Positions 9,990 through 21,545 of a DNA stretch of 64,000 nt are shown here, piece after piece. The position numbers and the translations under genes are program-made. The stretch lies in assembly GCA_028554755.1 (NCBI GenBank), contig JAPTOF010000003.1, positions 3,266,501 to 3,330,500 on the forward strand, in the 5' to 3' direction. Every line of letters begins with the position of its first letter. Within the stretch, counting starts at the first letter, position 1. This DNA comes from Cordia subcordata. Taxonomy: Eukaryota; Streptophyta; Magnoliopsida; Boraginales; Cordiaceae. Below the pieces are notes generated by a model that was given only the letters and a program-made list of their open reading frames with translations, was not told where the DNA came from and did not search any database.

Positions 9990-12900
9990 ATGCAAATCAG
10001 TAAGAACAATCGACTCACACGCGCGTTGGTTCGATCTCCAATCTCCAATCTGTTGCTCTCCATGGTCGCCACCATGGCTTCCTTATATGTCGCCGGCCGG
10101 TCAGTCATCTTCATATATACATATATGTTTGTATGTTTATGTATACACATAAGCAATGTGATATAAGATTCTGGGGCTTAGAGCATTTTGTATATATATA
10201 TTGTTTGATCGTTGTTGCTGTTATTTGATCTTTGGAAAATAAAATTCCAAGTTGGTGACTCGGGTTCGCGAGCGAGATTGGTGTTATTTCGCTGAAGAGA
10301 ATGTTTGAGGCGAAAGTAGTGAAATTTGTTTCGGGATATTAAGTGGGTTTTTAGTTAAGCTGGAGATACTAACTTTTAAATTCTCCCACCGACCAAAATG
10401 CCGGATTATATAAATTGGTTTAAAGATTAAGTTTTTGTGGAGCTTCAAATTGTCTGATCCTGTGATTAAATCATTTCTGGCATTATTAATTGGTGGATAG
10501 ATTTGATTATCAGATATTTGCTTAGTGTTCAAAGTGTTGAAATATATATCTCCATCTCGAGATTTAAGACCACGGTCCTGAGCCATTGCTCACATAAACC
10601 AATTGGTTTTTGTGATAGAATCTCGATAATTCTTAACGCAAAGTAAGGGAAAAGATTATTAATTACTGGAAAGTGTAGAGGTGAAAGTTTTAATGTGTCT
10701 GACGTGTGATCTGGAAGTCACTGGTTTTGATGAAAATCACCTCGTATATATGTGCACAGTAAGACTGCGAGGAGAAGGTATAGAAGGAAACTCGTGCACT
10801 GGGCTATAATTTCAATTAACACGTAGTAAAGTAAAGAGATCCCTTACATTTTCTGTGTAGGACACAGAAGTATCTATGTAGCTAATGTTTGAAATGAGCA
10901 CAAATGATATGAAGAGTTTTAATGGAAATGTAGCTTGGGTAATTATTTCGTATTTCTTTTGTAATTACAGCCTATGGCAGGACGCTGAGAATAGAGTTTA
11001 CTTAACAAAAGAGCTTGATAGAATTACTGGTCAGGTATGAACTCCTCCTGTAATAATATCACTTGCATACTGTAGGCTCAAGTGGCTAACCAGTGAGTAG
11101 CAAGAGCTTCCTGTACCAAGTCATGCCACTGGTTGCAAATTTGCACTCGTTTTAATGTGTTGAAGACATATATTTGTGTGTGTAGGGGAAATCTGCAATA
11201 TCAGTGGATGATACATTGAAAATCATAGCTTGCAGGTAGCTCTCTGTTCCCTTTCTGTGTTGTTTGTTTTATTTCAGAAGCAGGGACAAGTTAGACGGTA
11301 TTTTGTTTAACAATCATTGTTTACTAGGGAACAGCAGAAGAAACTATTAAGCCTCGAGATGGAACTAGCATCTGCCAGGCAGCAGGGTTTTGTGCCAAAG
11401 CAATTAACAGGAAATAATAGAGATCCTTCAAAGAAAAAACCACTGATAGTGATAGGAATACTCACAAGTTTTGGTCACAAGAATAAAAGAGATGCCATAC
11501 GTAAGGCGTGGATGACAGCTGGTAAAGTATTATGTTCTAAGCTGTTTTCGTTCTATGTTTCCCTTCTTGGACTGATTGCATAGTTGTCTTCAGCTGCTCC
11601 ACATTATGTTGTGTCTAATATGATGGAGATAATTGCACATGAACTCAGGGAGTATTGTAATGACAATGTGTCATTTGATACTGTTGTTAAAGAAAAAGCT
11701 TCCTTGCTTATATGCAAAAGAATTTAAGCTGTTTAGCAAATCTCGTCTGTTTTCCCTGTAACTGGCCATCTAATTCCTATGAGTAGCACATGAATCATGC
11801 AGCAAATCACAGAATCTGATAAGTGAAGGAATAAAGGAAAAAGAAAAATACACCTTTTCCAAACTCAAGACACCCGTTGCTACCCACAAAATGCATTGCA
11901 CAACAAAGAGAAAGTATCTGGTTTTGGTAGTTGATGGCGTAGGCAATATGTAGTTCTTCATGTTAACTTGAAGTGTTTATTCCTATGTCTTATAAAAGTA
12001 TTATTTCGTGCACTTTCACTGGAACTCCAGATATAATTATGAAGCCAATTGAGTACAATGCTCAGCGTTTATTGATCTTTAGTGGTCATATATCTTATGA
12101 CATCCTTTCTTGCTGCAGGTTCAGCTTTGAAAAAGACACAGGATGAAAAGGGAATTATCATACGTTTTGTCATCGGTAGAAGGTAGCTTACTATATATTG
12201 CATACATTGTGTTCTGCTGTGCATGAGCGTGATGTCTTTTCGGTTTTCCCCTTTGGTGCTAATTATTGTAATCAAATACTGAGTTGCAGTCCTAATCGTG
12301 GAGACAGTTTGGACAGGAGTATTGACAATGAAAACAAGGAGACCAAAGATTTTTTTATTCTTGTAAGTTTACTGTATATTGAACATATAATGGATATCTG
12401 ATCATGAACCGCAATTTGTAAATTCCTTCGCATACTAGAGAAAGAGAGGATGTGAATTGAGTGTAATTATCTTATGTCCATTATAGATATCATTGGTCAC
12501 ATGCATTTGATCTAAAGAAATAATAAATAATTATGTTAAATTTATACAAACTTATAATACATCTTAAGTAGTGAGGAACATATGATTGGAACTCAGAGAC
12601 TTGAATTCATGCATGGAACTGAATAGCATCGCCTACATTATGTGAGATTTTTTCCTTCGCACTTCATCTGTCGGCAGGAAAACCATGTAGAGGGTGCAGA
12701 GGAGCATCCAGAGAAGGTGAAACTATTTTTGGCTCATGCTGCCGAGAAATGGGATGCTGACTTCTTTGCAAAAGTCAATGATGATGTCTACGTGAATACA
12801 GGTAGGATATAGTAAATGGTAAATATTGATATACCAGTCATAATACCTGGTGGACAATAGGGTTAAGAAGATAATAGAGTTTGTATTAGCAAAACTTTAG

Positions 12901-14268
12901 CAGTCTAAAATTGAGAATTATCTGGGCTAATGGGTATCTTTTAGGTTTATTTTAATGATATTGTTCTATAAAGCATTCTCTTGTCTTCTCTGCGCAGATG
13001 TGTTGGGTAACACGCTTGCAGCATACCTGGACAAACCTCGTGCATATATAGGGTGCATGAAATCAGGCGAAGTTTTCTCCGAGCAGTGAGTGGCAAAATT
13101 TTTTGGCTCACTGGTGAATGATTCAGAAAGTGAGCAGTTGCATTCAGTCTCTCAATTATGATCGTATAATTCTTAGATTTGTTGTTTTCTGGCATTTGGC
13201 AGGGGCCACAAATGGTATGAACCTGAATGGTGGAAATTTGGAGATGGGAAAAGGTAAGTAATAGAGTATCTTTCAAGGTCTTTTCCCAAGTTTTGTTCAG
13301 AAAGAATTACATTTTTTTTCCAAATTCGGATGGCTTCTTAAATAATAGATAACCATATTGGCTTGCTTTATGGAATGAGAGGTTGCTGAAGTTAGTTTGT
13401 TATCTGTGTGTGTAAATTGGAAGGAAGGCAAAGAAAACTAGAAGAGAAGCTAATTCCCCTTCCTGCCTTAATTACTGATAAAGCTTTAGTTCTTGGTGTA
13501 CGATTGAAATTGTTTAACTTGACAGATAATATAGGCAAGGAATTTAATGGGCTATGAACTTAATTATTATTCAGTAAAACTCCCGTGGATCCAGTTCAAG
13601 TATCAAACGTGCTTGTTTCCACAAAACATTTTTATGTTCAGCCATTGAGTTATCATTCAGTAAAACTCCCGTGGATCCAGTTCAAGCATCTAACATGCTT
13701 GTTTCCACAACACATTTTCATGTTCAGCCATTGAGTTATCATTCAGTAAAACTCCCGTGGATCCAGTTCAAGCATCTAACATGCTTGTTTCCACAACACA
13801 TTTTTATGTTAGGCCATCAAGTTATCATTATGAATTGATTACTGCTTCCAATTCCTCTTTTTGGTGCTCCCTTATAAACAAATTACAGTTATCTACAGAT
13901 ACTTCCGTCATGCTTCACGCGAGATGTTTGTGATATCCCAGGCATTGGCTAGATTTATTTCAATAAACAGGTAAGTGTATATTGTGTTGAGGTTAGCAGC
14001 TATTAACACCCATCGTCATGCAAAACAATGTTGAACCTTCTTTTGGGGGCTGGCCAGATCCATTCTCCGAACTTATGCACATGACGATGTCAGCGTGGGA
14101 TCCTGGTTTATTGGAGCTGATGTACAACATGTTGACGATAGGAAGTTTTGTTGTTCATCTTGGTCTTCAGGTCTCTCTCTTTCTTCTTATACCTCTTACA
14201 CGTAATGTGAGACATCCACAAACCGATCTTTTGTTTTTGTTTCAGGAGCCTTATGTTCAGGTGTATAA
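9990..14268 (+). CDS. HPGT1: Hydroxyproline O-galactosyltransferase, HPGT1 type
   Basis: The product adds the first galactose to hydroxyproline on arabinogalactan proteins in the Golgi. Twelve exons join in frame: 9990-10099, 10971-11034, 11186-11235, 11328-11521, 12119-12182, 12290-12362, 12678-12801, 12998-13085, 13203-13253, 13899-13970, 14058-14170 and 14246-14268. They give 341 residues, close to the roughly 340 of Arabidopsis HPGT1. A short basic N-terminus precedes a single membrane anchor (about 18-33), then a stem, then a GT31 galactosyltransferase domain from about residue 90. Visible landmarks are FVIGRSPNRGDSLDR, the metal-binding DXD-like NDD at 219-221, YIGCMKSGEVFSE, WYEPEWWKFGD and the C-terminal CCSSW. 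An upstream in-frame ATG (9873) would add 39 residues, but the start at 9990 matches the family and the TATA position. No lesions were seen. Family recognition is from memory. Confidence 0.93.
13571..13828 (+). repeat. Three tandem 86-bp repeats in an HPGT1 intron
   Basis: The unit starts TCAGTAAAACTCCCGTGGAT at 13571, 13657 and 13743. Copies two and three are nearly identical and copy one differs at a few positions. It sits in the intron between exons 9 and 10, about 70 bp upstream of the exon 10 acceptor. Confidence 0.95.
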
Positions 14269-15723
14269 TCAATTGGCACAAGATCCGAAAGAAGCTTCTA
14301 ACATCAGAAGATTTTCAGAAGACGTTTAAGAGGCAGTTCCAGATGCTGAATTGCCAGCTTGGCATCAGCTGAAACCACAGCTTCCCTAACCTTTGTTGAT
14401 TCTTGGCATGCTTATTCTCATATGTAGTTTTCACAGGGTACATTGGAGAATTGAAGGAGCTGGAGTCATCGCAGTTCCTTGGTAGCAGGACTTTGAGGCA
14501 TGCCTGTAACCGGGATGTATTGGAAATACTATTTTTTTTTTCTATAAAAAAAGTATGGTGAGAATTTATTTGTATTTTCTTTTTCGCTTTACATGAAACA
14601 AAACTGATATCATCCAACAATGATTCGCAGATGTCTCACTTCTTTTGTCTTTCTCCAATAGTGGTATTTGAATTTATTTTCTTTTTTTATAAATTAGTAC
14701 ATTCTCAATCCAAAAGAGCAGCTGTTTTCAGATAAATATATAATGACTTATTAAGCATTTCATATGAATAATAAATGAAACTATTTAGAATTACTCCTTC
14801 AACCACTTGGGCAAAGAAATAGCAAGTTAACCGTCCCAGCCCATCAATACACTTCTTCCTTTTTTACTTTGGTCAAAATGACAATTTATACCAATAATGA
14901 TATTCTTTCCCCAGGTGTAAAATATTAATTTTTTGGAAAAGAATAAATATATACATATATGTATATACATATGTATGTATGTATGTATGGTAATATTTAT
15001 ACTTCTTTTTTATTAAGAACGCATGTCGCTGTGCCACGTCTCCCTCTCCCTCTAAAAGATTAGATATTTAGATAAGCAGATTAAAAGATTACAAGAAATA
15101 GAATCTGCTTATTTAAATATGTTCAATGATGGAAATGTATCGATCTATTTTATTTATGATTTTTTTTAAATTATTTGATTTTACAATTGTTATAAGCATT
15201 AAAAACTAGTTAAAAATTAAATTTAACAAAATATATTTATAAATTTTTAGTCACATAAAATATAAAATATTCACTATTTTCAATCTATTCATTACTCTTA
15301 TTATTCTGGTTCTAGTTAATAATAAATGGGAAACTCTTTCATCAGTTAAATTGATGTCCATTTAACTAAAAGATTTTGTAGCTTTTGAAAAAAATTCATG
15401 GATTTAAGAACAAAAATTCTTCAGTGAAAATAAAATATTTGTAGGTCAAAAATAAAAAATTTTACTTACGAATTTTATTCAAAACTTATGAATTTTTGTT
15501 CGAAAACTACAAAAATTCATGGTAAAAATTTTTGTTTTACTTACAAATTCTTATCTTATGAATTTTTGTTTAAAAACAACAAATTTTTTAATTAAACTGG
15601 TATCGTTTCAATTGATGGAAGAGTTTTCCATAATAAATTGGCACAAGTGTATACTGTATTTCGTGTGGGCAAATCGAAATAGCGGGTTGAAGTGGGTTCA
15701 CGAAAAGAAGAAGAAAAAAGTTG
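14269..15723. other. Intergenic: HPGT1 3' flank and UBA gene promoter
   Basis: The first 350 bases are the probable 3' UTR of the galactosyltransferase gene. At about 14950-14990 there is a short TATG/ATGT microsatellite. At about 15370-15590 a palindromic AT-rich patch with repeated AAAATTCATGA and its complement looks like a small foldback element. No coding region is supported before 15724; the open frame starting at 15519 runs out of frame over exon 1 of the next gene. Confidence 0.6.
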
Positions 15724-18700
15724 ATGGAGTACGATTTCAGAAACAGAGGGGGCCCACCATACACGTCATCAGCACCACCACCGCCACAACCGTCGAGCCA
15801 CCTGATGTACGGACAACCTCCCGGTCGCCACCACTCCTTTCATCAATCTCCGCCTCCCTCCGCCTCTCCTTCTTGTAAGCTTCTACACATTCGCAAATGA
15901 GCTTCATTTTATTTTGATTTTGAATTTTTTTTGCAATTAATTTTAATTTTCTTGTTCAATCTCTTTGTTTTGGTGTGAATTTGTAGCTGGAATTGGGATT
16001 AGAGTTGCTATAAAGCCAGACTATCGGATCACACCGCCAGTACGTTATATCATTCCACGCTTATTTTGTCGAAATTGCAAAATTGCAAGTTAAACATGTT
16101 TTAATTATGATAATGTGTTAAACACATCACAATTATTTTGTCGAAATTGCACGTTAAACATGTTATAACTTAATAACTATGGGATGTGTTCATTGCCCAC
16201 GTGTTCGGCAATAGCAGGAGCTTTCTTGTCATATTCTTATAAAGTATAAGGGGTTCATTTTGACGTAAATATTTTACTTTCGGATGAATAATGCTTTGTT
16301 TTGCGTTCTGTTCTTCTGTGATTTATTGATTAGTCCAATCGTAGTGCTTAGCTTCGTTTGGATTTTATGACAATAAAGAAGAAGAGCAAGAAAGAAATAG
16401 TAGTTTGATTGAGCAAACGTTTCGTATTCGTAGTTAGTTTAATTGTACAATTGGTTTTTAGAGATAGGAATCAAGAATTTAGTGAGCTGTATAAGATTAT
16501 GCAAAGCAGTTATATGTGTTTAATCTCTGAATTAGTTCCACCAAAAAAAGAAAAGAATCTCTGGAATTAGATTCGGAGATGGTCCATAAAGTTGTTGTGG
16601 TATGGAATGTTGTTGTCTTTGGATCTTCATAGGATCAGGTTACTTGAATATCATATTAGAGCATTGATTTAAAAAAAAAAAAAGAAAAAAACCTTACTTT
16701 CTAGTTGGTATCTTCACTGTTCTTAATTCTTTTGGAGTTAATGTCAAAATATCAAGTCGTGATGTTGGATCTTTATTCAAATATGAACTGATCAGGAGAG
16801 GAAAAAATTGTCCATTTATCAAAATGTGATGTTGGTAATCGTTGAAGTTAGGTTGGAGAGGAAACTGTTTTTCTTTCTTTGTTTCTTCTTTAACAAACGC
16901 ATGCTATATTATTATTTATCATGTCAAAATGGAAAAGCTAACATGCTCTTTGTTTTGTGTTTGCCGCATTGTAGCCTCAACTATCTCAACAAACTGGAGA
17001 TATTCCTCAAAGCAATTTCCATTTTGATTTTGACCTTGAGAGGAAGATTCTCATAGAAGCAGAAAAGGAAAACTCAAATTGGAGTAGGTTGTTGGAGCTG
17101 GAAAACCTTCCGTCTAAAAGAACAGAATCAGCACCTTCTGTGGTGAGCTTCCTTCTGCTTATGCTGTACTGATTCTTTTGTTGACAAACGGTTTAGGTTT
17201 ATAGACTTTTGCATCACCTGTACATATGCAGTCAGATGAAGCTCGGATCATGAACCATAAAATTCTTTGGTTTTGTTGGTTTTATTATATTAATTCCTGT
17301 ATTCAGTAGTCATATTTTTGTAACGGTGCAGATTGTTCAATACAGTGGAAAGTGAGTGAAGAAGCATTGTATAGAATTACTAGGTCCTTGAATCCTGAGT
17401 TAGACCTGAATTAGTATACATCAAAGAAGCAATTTTACCTTTTCTAAAGCTTGGGTGATAACCGTTTCCTGGTTTGTTTCAACAGTCATGCTGATAGATA
17501 GCAACTAGTTGGAATTTGACAACAAATGTCATCAATTTACTGATGAATAAACATTCATATTGCTAATTATTTAGGAAGGTGTGCTGTGGATGAGCTGTGG
17601 CTAAAAATACCTAAATATCAAACAAATTACAACCATAAATGTTAGGATCCGAATAGTATTGTTTATCATGCTTTTGAATTATCAGTTGGTTTAAACGGCA
17701 TGGTGTATTGTAAGTCTTTATCTTGTTTTAGCATATAGCTACCCGTCTCCGGCAACAGGCTTTTACTGCTTGGTCTTATAAACTCCTCAACAAGGTATTG
17801 TTTATCATGCCTTTCAATTATCAATTAATAATTCCAGGAGTAATAATGCTGGTTCTTTTGATAATGTTAATAGTTAATGTTGTCCATAAGCTGTTAATAT
17901 TGCGGCATAAATGGGTCAGTGCTAAAACATATGTGGTTTTGTTTGACTGATCCTAGCTTCACCCAGCTGGACCTAACAGATGTGATGCATTATCTTGCAC
18001 GAGGTTGTGGTTTTATGTGGGCATTGGATAGTGGTCTTTCTGCATTTTCTTAGTCAAATGAAGAGTCATCTCTTCATATGGTCATTGACGTGTTCCCTTT
18101 AAATTGTTAGATTGTCCGACCATGATTCATAAGTTGGCCGAACCAACTCTTTTTATCCCTCTATAGATGTTATTACTTTTCTTGATGTTTACAAGAAGAT
18201 ATGACTTCACTTAATTGCAGGGTAACGCTACAGATCCAATTGTGAGCAAATATATAGGATCAGGTCTCAGCAGGGAGGCTGTGCCTATTGCAGTGGCAAA
18301 TTATGGAGACAACCCCACAAAGGTATTTTGTCCATTAGTTACTTTTGATCCTCTGATGCTGTTTCAAATTAACTGATTCGGGATCATACAACTGGTTGGA
18401 GATGTTAACCTTCAAGCATAGGACTTAGTTTGCTTCAGGGATTAGCTTTGACTCATTTGATATTACTATAAAATTTTGTGTTTTACTATAACTTGTGAAC
18501 TTATGAAAGTAATTAGATTTCGTGCATAGTGTGGACTAATCTTGTGTGTTATATAACATATTTAAATTTACAATTGCTAATAACTAAGATAAAGTAACTG
18601 AACTGAACTAAAGGGGAAAAAGAAGATAAGAACTGAACTGTTCTTTTATATTTTAGTCTTTCTACAGTTTGGTATAAATGGTCAGGGCTTCTTTCATACA

Positions 18701-19007
18701 TAAAACAAGATCAAGCGTTGTAGGGGAAAAAGAAGATAAGAACTGAACTGTTCTTCTATATTTTAGTCTTTCTACAGTTTGGTATATATGGTCAGGGCTT
18801 CTTTCATACATGAAACGAGATCAAGTGTTGTCTCTTCCATTCATCTGACCGTAGAGGTGATCTTCGTTTCAGGTTAAGGAATTTGTCAATGGCTATACCC
18901 TCTTGAGGGAAATGGGATTTTTGTCAAATAGTGTTGCAGAAGCTTTACTCATGTGCGACAATGACACAGACAAGGCTCTAGCACACATCCTCCGCAATCC
19001 ATCCTAA
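15724..19007 (+). CDS. UBA domain-containing protein
   Basis: Six exons join in frame: 15724-15874, 15987-16039, 16975-17142, 17732-17794, 18221-18322 and 18873-19007, giving 223 residues. The N-terminal third is rich in Pro, Ser and His (MEYDFRNRGGPPY start), followed by a conserved GIGIRVAIKPDYRITPP stretch and an acidic FDFDLERKILIEAEKE segment. The C-terminus carries UBA-like helices, clearest at about residues 182-222 (FVNGYTLLREMGF, then NDTDKALAHIL). A second diverged UBA-like unit may lie just before it (SKYIGSGLSREAVPIAV). Plant proteins with this layout are annotated as UBA/TS-N domain proteins and presumably bind ubiquitin; the exact role is not known to me. Exon 4 (21 residues, phase 0 on both sides) could be skipped without changing frame. 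Confidence 0.88.
18613..18832 (+). repeat. 110-bp tandem duplication in the last UBA intron
   Basis: Two copies starting GGGGAAAAAGAAGATAAG lie at 18613 and 18723 with only a few mismatches, so the duplication is recent. It ends about 40 bp before the acceptor of the final exon (18873). Each copy carries a TTTTAGTCTTTCTACAG tract that resembles a splice acceptor. Confidence 0.95.
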
Positions 19008-19625
19008 TGGTGTTGGGAAACATATGCAGTGTAATCGGCTTCTGAACCATTTAGCCACATTTGTTAATTCTTGTAAAAGCTGGTATTAGTTTGGAGAAAT
19101 TCGCTTGTAAAAAATTGTAAAAGCATTTCGAGTGTCAAAATAAACATACTGGCATATTGTTTTTCTCCTGGCTTGATTGTACGTACATGTTTCTTTTGTC
19201 CACTTTCTTGACTTTGGTTTTATCAAAACCTTGTATGTGATTGTATTGAAACCTAGTGGTTCGTGTGATGGATTTGGATCTCCTCGTAATCTTATAATGT
19301 TTTGATGGAATTGAAATCCGTGCTTGAAGGTCTCTCCCAGACCCCAGTATTATGTAATTTGTTCAATTCTGCTTCTAAAGCAGTTTGTAATAACTGCATA
19401 AATTCAACATAATGATGGAAACGGAGGTTCTATATAATATGTTTAAATGCCTAGAGCATTTAACTGGGGATACGAGCAAGCTAACAAAAAGCTTAATGAT
19501 CTTAAACTTAGCTATATAAACTAAACAAATTGGATATACTGAATCAGTGATCAATTAATTGTAACACAACGAGAATGAGCAAATCCTTCGGATAGGTATG
19601 ATGAAAGCATGTACAGCCCCGATTG
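19008..19625. other. UBA gene 3' flank
   Basis: This holds the probable 3' UTR and polyadenylation region of the UBA gene (AATAAA-like text near 19139), then AT-rich intergenic DNA with no coding frame. Confidence 0.5.
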
Positions 19626-20045
19626 ACTCTTTAAAATTCTAATTGATATTTATGTAGTTTTAGTCCGAAAAATTGATTAACCGAAAAATGTGGAAAGGTT
19701 TAGAAAAGTTAAAATTTTATTCTTTAAAATTCTCTAAATATTTATGTAGTTTTTAGTCTAAAAAAATAAAAACGATTAACTAAAAAACTTGGAAACGTTT
19801 TAAAAACGAAAAATTTATTGTTTGATATTCTTTGAATATTTATGTAGTTTTAGTAATAATTAATTAACCTTCACTAAATATTTAGCTAGTTCTAGTCTGA
19901 AAAATGATTAACTCAAAATTTTGGAAAAGTTTTAAAAACGAAAAATTGATTCTTCAAAATTCTCTGAATATTTATGCAGTTTTGGTCTGAAAAAATGATT
20001 AACTGAAAGACTTGGAGAAGTTATTAACCGAATTTGAGAAGCTTA
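19626..20045 (+). repeat. About four diverged ~100-bp tandem repeats
   Basis: Units share TTAAAATTCTCT, AATATTTATGTAGTTTTAGTC, GATTAACTGAAA and AAGTTTTAAAAACGAAAAATT in the same order. Copies start near 19628, 19718, 19820 (internally rearranged) and 19943. They lie immediately downstream of the minus-strand tRNA gene. Confidence 0.8.
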
Positions 20046-20049
20046 AAAG

Positions 20050-20062
20050 AAAAAAAAATTTT
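20050..20062 (-). terminator. Pol III terminator of the tRNA-iMet gene
   Basis: On the minus strand, a run of eight or more T residues follows the tRNA 3' end after about 30 bases, as expected for RNA polymerase III termination. Confidence 0.6.
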
Positions 20063-20090
20063 TGCAAGCACAGGAAGCTACATCTGAACT

Positions 20091-20162
20091 TATCAGAGCC
20101 AGGTTTCGATCCTGGGACCTATGGGTTATGGGCCCACCACGCTTCCGCTGCGCCACTCTGAT
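20091..20162 (-). tRNA. Initiator tRNA-Met (CAT)
   Basis: The 72-nt minus-strand sequence starts ATCAGAGTGGCGCAGCGGAA and ends GGCTCTGATA. It folds as a standard cloverleaf: acceptor stem ATCAGAG/CTCTGAT, D-arm GGCGCAGCGGAAGC, anticodon loop with CAT flanked by GGGCC...GGT, and T-arm with ATCGAAAC. The A1-U72 type end and the ATCGAAAC T-loop mark it as the initiator type, not the elongator. No intron is present and CCA is not encoded. Its 3' end is exactly complementary to the primer-binding site of the copia element at 59395-59406. Confidence 0.97.
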
Positions 20163-21056
20163 TTGTGATAATTCGGTCTTAATTTCATTTTTTATCCTAT
20201 ACTTATCTAAAAAGTCCCCATAACTCCAAGTTTACTTAATTTCAGACAATATATTATTTACTCGAATTTGAACACTTGCTAGTTTGCTCTTTGGACTCAT
20301 AAGCTTACACATATCAAGCTGTCTTTATATGTGTATGTGTTGAAAACAGGATAGTCTTGGTACTGTAAAATGTACGTACAAAATTTAAGTCCTTTTCCTT
20401 TTATATCAAGAACAAATTCAAATTTATAATAATATCAACAGAAGTACAAAGTCAAAAGACTAAATATACAAACATATAAGGCTCTAAAATATAGTATACA
20501 AGTCATAACAAAAGGAAAATAACCTAAAATAACTTATCTTAATCGTATGAACGATCTAATTTGTCATGCGACTAGTCTGGTGGTAGATGTGTCAAGTTGT
20601 ATAACCAATACTGAAAGATAAGAGGTAAAGAAAATTCCAAACAAGGAATAAAGATCTCCAAACAAAATCCAAAATAGTCCAAAGAACTAAACAAATAATA
20701 GTGCAATTACAGTCACCCAATTAATTGGCCAATTACATAAGTTACGATTGTTATTTGAGTAGTTATATCCCTGTAGTTATGCATGTACAAAATAGACATA
20801 GATATGCCTATATGTAAGCATCACTTGAACATTAATACAAGAGCAATAGCAACAGTAAGCATCACTTGAGCCAAGTTTCCAGATTTTATTGATATGAAGG
20901 TCTAACTCAGTGGTAATATTCTTTACTTGAAGTCTATGGTTTTCAAGTTTCAGCTATTATTAGAAATAAATGAAAAATCACGATAATATTTTGACAAATG
21001 CACGAAATCAGTACACAAAATTTCTTATTGGTCAAAATATATAGAGAAATAGTCAT
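20163..21056. other. Intergenic, with a weak tRNA-like patch
   Basis: Mostly AT-rich. At about 20900-20950 a CTAACTCAGTGGTAA text followed by TTCAAGTTTC recalls decayed pol III boxes A and B, too weak to call a SINE. No coding region is supported. Confidence 0.4.
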
Positions 21057-21284
21057 CTATTCTCCTTGACGTGGAGCTCTTTCTTGAAGTATTTTCTGTC
21101 CCATATACCTGCATTAGTCATTACATTATTGAAGTTGGCAATTTTCTTGACAAATATTAAAAAAATAAAATAAAAAGGAAGTTAGCAACTTTTAAGTATC
21201 AAATAATTAGGGAGCTAGTCACTAACCCTAATTCTATATGTATGATTTCACTTGGCATCAAACTCTGTGTCTTGTTGAAATAGC

Positions 21285-21545
21285 ATATTAGACTTTAGTG
21301 TATTGCAATAAATTAACACAATAAATAAATAAACTAATATGCTCTCTACAGGCTTAAACTTTTAGATGAGGTGATAACTCTAGTTTGGCATCAGAGTCTG
21401 AAAGCCAAATAGCACAGGTTCGATCCTTATCACCACCTGTTTAAAAAATATTAAATTGTGTATGTGCAAACTCTAAATAAATTATATTGCACATGAGGAG
21501 GCGTGTTAATACAATAAATAAATAAACCAATATCTTGATAGTACC
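21285..21545 (+). repeat. Dispersed repeat, also present inverted in the UBC gene intron
   Basis: The text around GATGAGGTGATAACTC and AATAAATAAATAAACTAAT here corresponds in reverse complement to about 51117-51390. A GGTTCGATCC element (pol III box B-like) lies at about 21418. The element sits in the last intron of the GMC pseudogene. Confidence 0.55.

Noticed and set aside
9818..10156. 112-codon minus-strand frame over the HPGT1 start
   Set aside because: It is antisense to exon 1 and the promoter, with no recognisable domain.
15519..15878. 119-codon plus-strand frame
   Set aside because: It overlaps exon 1 of the UBA gene in another frame and its Pro/Thr-rich end is only the shifted reading of that exon.
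21400..21430. GGTTCGATCC element considered as a tRNA gene
   Set aside because: No cloverleaf or box A could be drawn around it; kept only as part of a dispersed repeat.
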